Origin: Patagioenas fasciata
Taxonomy: Eukaryota; Chordata; Aves; Columbiformes; Columbidae
Assembly (NCBI RefSeq): GCF_037038585.1
Contig: NW_027288588.1
Span: 682,001 to 746,000 of the forward strand
Length of the DNA stretch: 64,000 bases
Reading direction: 5' to 3'
The translations under genes were made by a program, and so were the position numbers. Positions 60,127-64,000 of the stretch are shown piece by piece. The notes under the pieces are model-generated. The model was given only the letters and a program-made list of their open reading frames with translations. It did not search any database and was not told the origin of the DNA. Positions within the stretch are counted from its first letter, which is position 1. Each line of letters begins with the position of its first letter.

Positions 60127-61539
60127 TCATCCACCCTGACAGAGAGAGGGAGCTGGGGAGAAAGGTTGGGTGAGGGACACACTTGGGTGCACTGGGAGGC
60201 AGGGGAAAGCGATGGGGTCCTTGGGGAAGGTGACTCCAGGGAAAATGGGGTGCGTGAGCTTGTGTGGTGGGGCACAGAAAGCAGTGGAGGTCCTGGGGAA
60301 GGGGCTGTGTCCTGGGGTATCGTGGGGTGCACTGGGCTGTAGTGGGTTGTGATGGGATGGAAGGGAATGCAATGGGAGCCCTGGGCAATGGGGCATCCCT
60401 GGGAAAACACTGGGGAGCAGGGATGTTCTGTGGGGCTGCAGGGGGTGCATGGGAGTGTACTGGGGCACACTGGCATGTTCTGGGGCACACCGGGATGCCC
60501 TGGAGTTTCGTGGCCGTGGGAGGGAGGGTGTGGGGCAGCAGAACTTGTGACACCTACCGCAGCCCTCTTCACTCGCCCCAGTTTGAGTCCCCCCTGTAGA
60601 GAGACCATGAGACCTCACTGGTCACTGGGATGTCCCAGCCCCAGCAAGGGAGGGGAGGACCAAGGTACCCTCCAGTTCCCAGACTGGATGCCCTCCAAGT
60701 CCGCCCCACTACTCACATGCAGGAGAGACCCTCCACTTGCTTCCAGCAATGCTCCTGGAAATGCCTATGAAAGAAGAGAAAGGGGTTGGAGACAAATGGG
60801 GCTGTGGGTGGGGCACAGGTGTCCCCAGCCCCACCAAGGCCCATGGATTCTCCCTCATCTGAGCCTGAAAATCCCTTCTGCTCCCCCCAACCTCATTCCT
60901 CCAAGTTTCACCTGGGATACCTGTTCATGGCGGACCAGGGCTTGGGTTGGATAAAAGGATAACATGGGAATTTGGGGCCTCCAAGGAGGACGGTGGCTGG
61001 GGGGGACCCAGAGGCAGGGCACTGTTGTGAACTCGCAGAACCCAAGGGACCGGGCTGGGGGTGCTGGAGGGACAGGACTGCATGGGATGCAAGTGAGGGG
61101 TAAAGAATTCAAGGGGAGGGGACACGGGGAATTCAGGTGAGGTTGTTGGTGGGGGCAGGAGGAAGAGGACAGCAGAGGAACAAAACGCAGGGATCGGGAA
61201 AGTGTTTGGGAGGGGGTGTTCAAGGAGGGGGATCTGGGGGCACTACCGCAGTGGACAGGGTGAAAGGCAAAGGGCGGAGTGGAAAGATGGAAAGAAAGGC
61301 ATTGGCATCCATCAAAGGGAGAGCATTTGGGGACCCTCTATAGGACACAGAGGAGATCCTGAGGAGGAGATACCTGAGGGGTCTTAAAGGATGGAATGGG
61401 GAGCCCCAAAGAAGAGGGGTGTGGGGGCACCAAGACAAGAAACCGGGAGGGGCCCTCACTGGAGCCTCACCTGCGCATCCTCTGGGGTGCACAGCAGGAT
61501 GGTGAAGAGCAGGGCCACACTGAGCACTGCGACCTTCAT
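60127..61539 (-). CDS. Candidate small secreted-peptide gene (four short exons)
   Basis: The minus strand has an ATG at 61539 in aagATGaag, followed by 23 codons with a clear signal peptide (MKVAVLSVALLFTILLC, then TPEDAQ) and a GT donor at 61,470. Further AG/GT-bounded phase-0 exons are 60764-60717 (AFPGALLEASGGSLLH) and 60593-60558 (GGLKLGRVKRAA, with a dibasic KR site). The next acceptor, at 60,136, leads to Gly-Gly-stop, giving about 53 residues. I do not recognise the family. Only the signal-peptide exon is well supported; the other exons were chosen by splice consensus and phase. The gene lies between the inverted-repeat arms. The region has mostly GC-rich repetitive-looking sequence and no other convincing exon. 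Confidence 0.35.
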
Positions 61540-63544
61540 CTTCCTCTGCGGTGCAGCGAGTCCTGGGTGATGCCAGAAAAGGTGAGGGCACCTTTATCCC
61601 TCCCAGGATGACTCCTTGCCCCTCCCCACGCCTCCAGCCCCCAGGGCAAAGCTTGGCAGAGACACCCGCCCTGGCAACCCAGCCTTGGCACAGAGTCACC
61701 CCCGCCTTGAGCACTGATCCAGCTGCCTTCCCTGGCATCAGTGCCGCTTCCTGCATGGGGCAGCTGCACGGGGAAGGGCCCGGGCATCCACAGTGGTGAG
61801 GGGGGACAGCAGTGTGTCCCTGACAGCCAGACACCCTATGGTGATGACCCACTGCTCCAACTCGAAACCATCCTGCAACAACCCCAAAAGCCTGATCCCC
61901 CCACCTCCCAGTGCCCCTCACCTCCCAGCACCACCATCTCCCAGTGCCCCTCAACTCCCAGGCCAGTCTTTCCCTATGGAACCCCCCCCAGAGATGACAC
62001 CAGCCTCAAATCTGGGGTCTCTAAGCACAATTATCTCTGAGCCCTTTCCAGCCCCTTAAATAAATGAGGGGCTGGGAGTCACTCCTCTTCTTGGGGCACC
62101 AGGGACCCCAGGATTAGGGAACTCTGGGAGGTGGGAGGACAGCTGGGGCAATGTGGACAGCTGGTGACTGGGATCCTCAGTCACTGGTGGCGCTGCCAAT
62201 GGGGAGCACTGGTGAATCCTGGGCTCTGGGAGAGGAGGGCTGGGCTTGGGGGAAGTGCTGGGGTGGTGTCAGTGCCCAGCTCCAGCCCACCCCATTTCCC
62301 TTGCACCGCCAGCCCCCAACTGGTCCAGTCTGCAGCCACAGCTGAGAACAGAGCAGAGGGAACATCCCCTGCCCTGGCTCTCACCTGTCCCTGTCCGGGG
62401 TCACTGTGCCCTCCCAGACAACCTGGGTCCCGCCCTGTAGAGCTGATCCCACATGGTGGGTCCCAGTGTCCCTGTCCCCAACAAGGCTCTGGCTCCAGCC
62501 CTGTCCCTTCCTGGGACTTGGCCACAGCTCACCAAAGGCCCTTGTCCCCACCGAGTGTCCCTTCAATGCCCCCATCCTCGGCCCAGGCCAGCGCTGTCCC
62601 TGAGCAGGACGTGGCCATCCAGAGGGACGTGATGAAGCGGGCGCTTGTTCCCAGGCAGCCGCTCGGAGCTCATTGCAGGACGGAGCCCCCCTGGCACGAG
62701 GAGGGATGTTTGCTCCCACAGCGGCTCTGATAAGCTCTGTTTGCCCAGGGCCCATGGCACAAGAAGCCCGTTCACCAAGATCGGTGCCTCACAGAGTGAC
62801 CGATCAGGGGATCCAGGGCAGTTAAAGCAGCCTGGAAGCCTGGGCTCCCCCAGCCCTGGCAGCGGGCAGAGCCCACAGAGAAGGGCAGTGCTGGGGCAGC
62901 GGGGAGGAGCAGGTCCTGGGGCACCCGCACGCCTGGGGCTCCCTGGCTGCCCTGGGCACAGGCTGGAGCCCAGAGGCCGGGGGGTCCCAGGGGAGCAGCT
63001 GGACAGCCGGGGTGCCGCTCTGCTTTGGGACAGCCTGGGGAGTCCTGCCGGAGTGGGGCTCAGAGCAGCTGGGGGATGGAGCTGTGTCCCCAGGGGCACG
63101 GCCTCCCCTGCCCTCTCCCCCGCCCGCCTTGCAGCTCTCCCTGGCTTTTTGCGGGGCGCGGGGTTCCCTTCACTGCACCCCTGGCCCAAACATCCCCATC
63201 CTGGGGGCCCTGGTCAGCATCCTCTGGGCACCGTGGGGCAGTGTGACAGTGGGGGAATCAATGGGTTTATAACTCCAGTCTCAGTGGCTGCTGCCCGGGC
63301 GACCTGGATGTTGAGCGGTTTCCAGCACCAGTCTGTGCTCACTGACTGGAGCAGAAGAGGGATCTCAGATTCCCAAGACCCGATTTCTGTCCCTGCAGAG
63401 CTGGCAGCCCTTCAGGGACATACCTGTGTTTGCTTTGATATTCTTCAGTGGCTGACTCTGGGCTGTGTGAGCATCTCCATGATGTACTTTTACAACCATG
63501 TTCTCCGTACAGACAGCAACACCTTGCCACAGTTCAGCAGCCTC
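61540..63544. other. GC-rich sequence between the candidate peptide gene and right inverted-repeat arm
   Basis: Contains a TATA-like atttatttaagg on the minus strand near 62,060, a possible distal promoter for the peptide gene. The 323-codon + frame at 62,645-63,616 is low-complexity Gly/Pro/Ser-rich and runs into the inverted-repeat arm. I name no gene here. Confidence 0.4.
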
Positions 63545-63906
63545 TTGGAAAGTAAATGTGGAAAAGCAAGATGTGCAGTTCCAGCCACCTGGATGATAAA
63601 GGAAGATCAATACTAACATGACCATCTGGACGGTCAAAGACATAATACTAACATAATAACATAGAAAGGGCCTTGGACAGAGTACTTTGAAGTACGTTTC
63701 TCATAACTGTAAAAAGTTATAGCCCAGACTCGTGAGAATGGGATCTCGGGCCAGATAACCGCCCCCAAGCGCATGGGATTTGTGATGTCCTTGGGCCTGG
63801 TCTGTGAACGAGTGGGAACGTAACTGAAATAAACATCACATGAGTTTAGTGTGTTTTTAATAACAATTACTGGAAAAACATCTTATGTACCATCTTAGTC
63901 CAGGCC
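63545..63906 (-). repeat. Right arm of a 364-bp inverted repeat
   Basis: Reverse complement of the left arm, from ttggaaagtaaatgtggaaa to cttagtccaggcc. Around 63,825 it has aataaacatcacatgag, a poly(A)-signal-like site that the left arm does not keep exactly. Confidence 0.85.
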
Positions 63907-64000
63907 CATATCTGTCCCCCAAGGAACGTATTTTGGTGTTGGGGCAGGGGAGGAGCACAGACAGGCAGCCTGGACCCCTGGGTCCTCTGCCCTGCTCGGG
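63907..64000. other. Unassigned right edge
   Basis: Short unique GC-rich end of the window. Nothing recognised. Confidence 0.5.

Noticed and set aside
59796-60608. Minus-strand frame of 270 codons rich in Pro, Ser and His
   Set aside because: It reflects short GC-rich tandem-like sequence. It overlaps candidate exons 3 and 4 of the peptide gene but has no family resemblance as a whole.
62645-63616. Plus-strand frame of 323 codons
   Set aside because: GC-rich, low-complexity composition. It runs into the inverted-repeat arm and has no recognisable domain or splice support.

Overview
The window looks like avian nuclear DNA. CR1 LINE fragments occur throughout. One endogenous retrovirus carries an alpharetrovirus-style tRNA-Trp primer-binding site. 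The host genes have vertebrate GT-AG exons and sit in the conserved COLGALT2/RGL1 tail-to-tail arrangement (human 1q25.3). I see no bacterial, phage or CRISPR features. All homology statements rest on remembered family sequences, because no search was run.

Layout. (1) 1-11,729, + strand: the 3' eight exons of COLGALT2 (collagen galactosyltransferase 2). They carry a 13-bp frameshifting deletion, an 18-bp deletion through the acidic catalytic motif and a shifted C-terminus, so this copy looks decayed. (2) 13,684-58,244: three tandem units of a segmental duplication (17.2 kb, 21.6 kb and a truncated 5.7 kb). Each full unit holds, on the minus strand, an old ERV pol-env remnant, a CpG-island promoter with exon 1, CR1 pieces in intron 1, an 18-exon RGL1-like RalGEF gene, and a 1.85-kb AT-rich satellite directly past the last coding exon. 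(3) 43,750-48,003: a young, internally deleted class II ERV with 329-bp LTRs and a 6-bp target duplication. It sits in coding exon 2 of unit 2, antisense to the gene. (4) 58,430-63,906: a 364-bp inverted repeat around about 4.75 kb of GC-rich DNA that may encode a small secreted peptide on the minus strand.

The most unusual element is the RGL1-like array. I could follow 18 exons with consistent phases (2,529 nt). The N-terminus is a Cys-rich exon 1 followed by a Thr/Glu-rich exon built from degenerate 18-residue repeats. The REM (RasGEF-N) exon contains an in-frame 54-bp repeat present twice in unit 1 and five times in unit 2. All three units share a TGA at the end of the CDC25 domain, and both units that keep the RA-domain exons share a broken last splice acceptor. 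The predicted product is therefore a RalGEF of about 631 residues without a Ras-association domain, or else an amplified pseudogene. In unit 2 the antisense 5' LTR supplies an ATG that reads in frame into exon 2.
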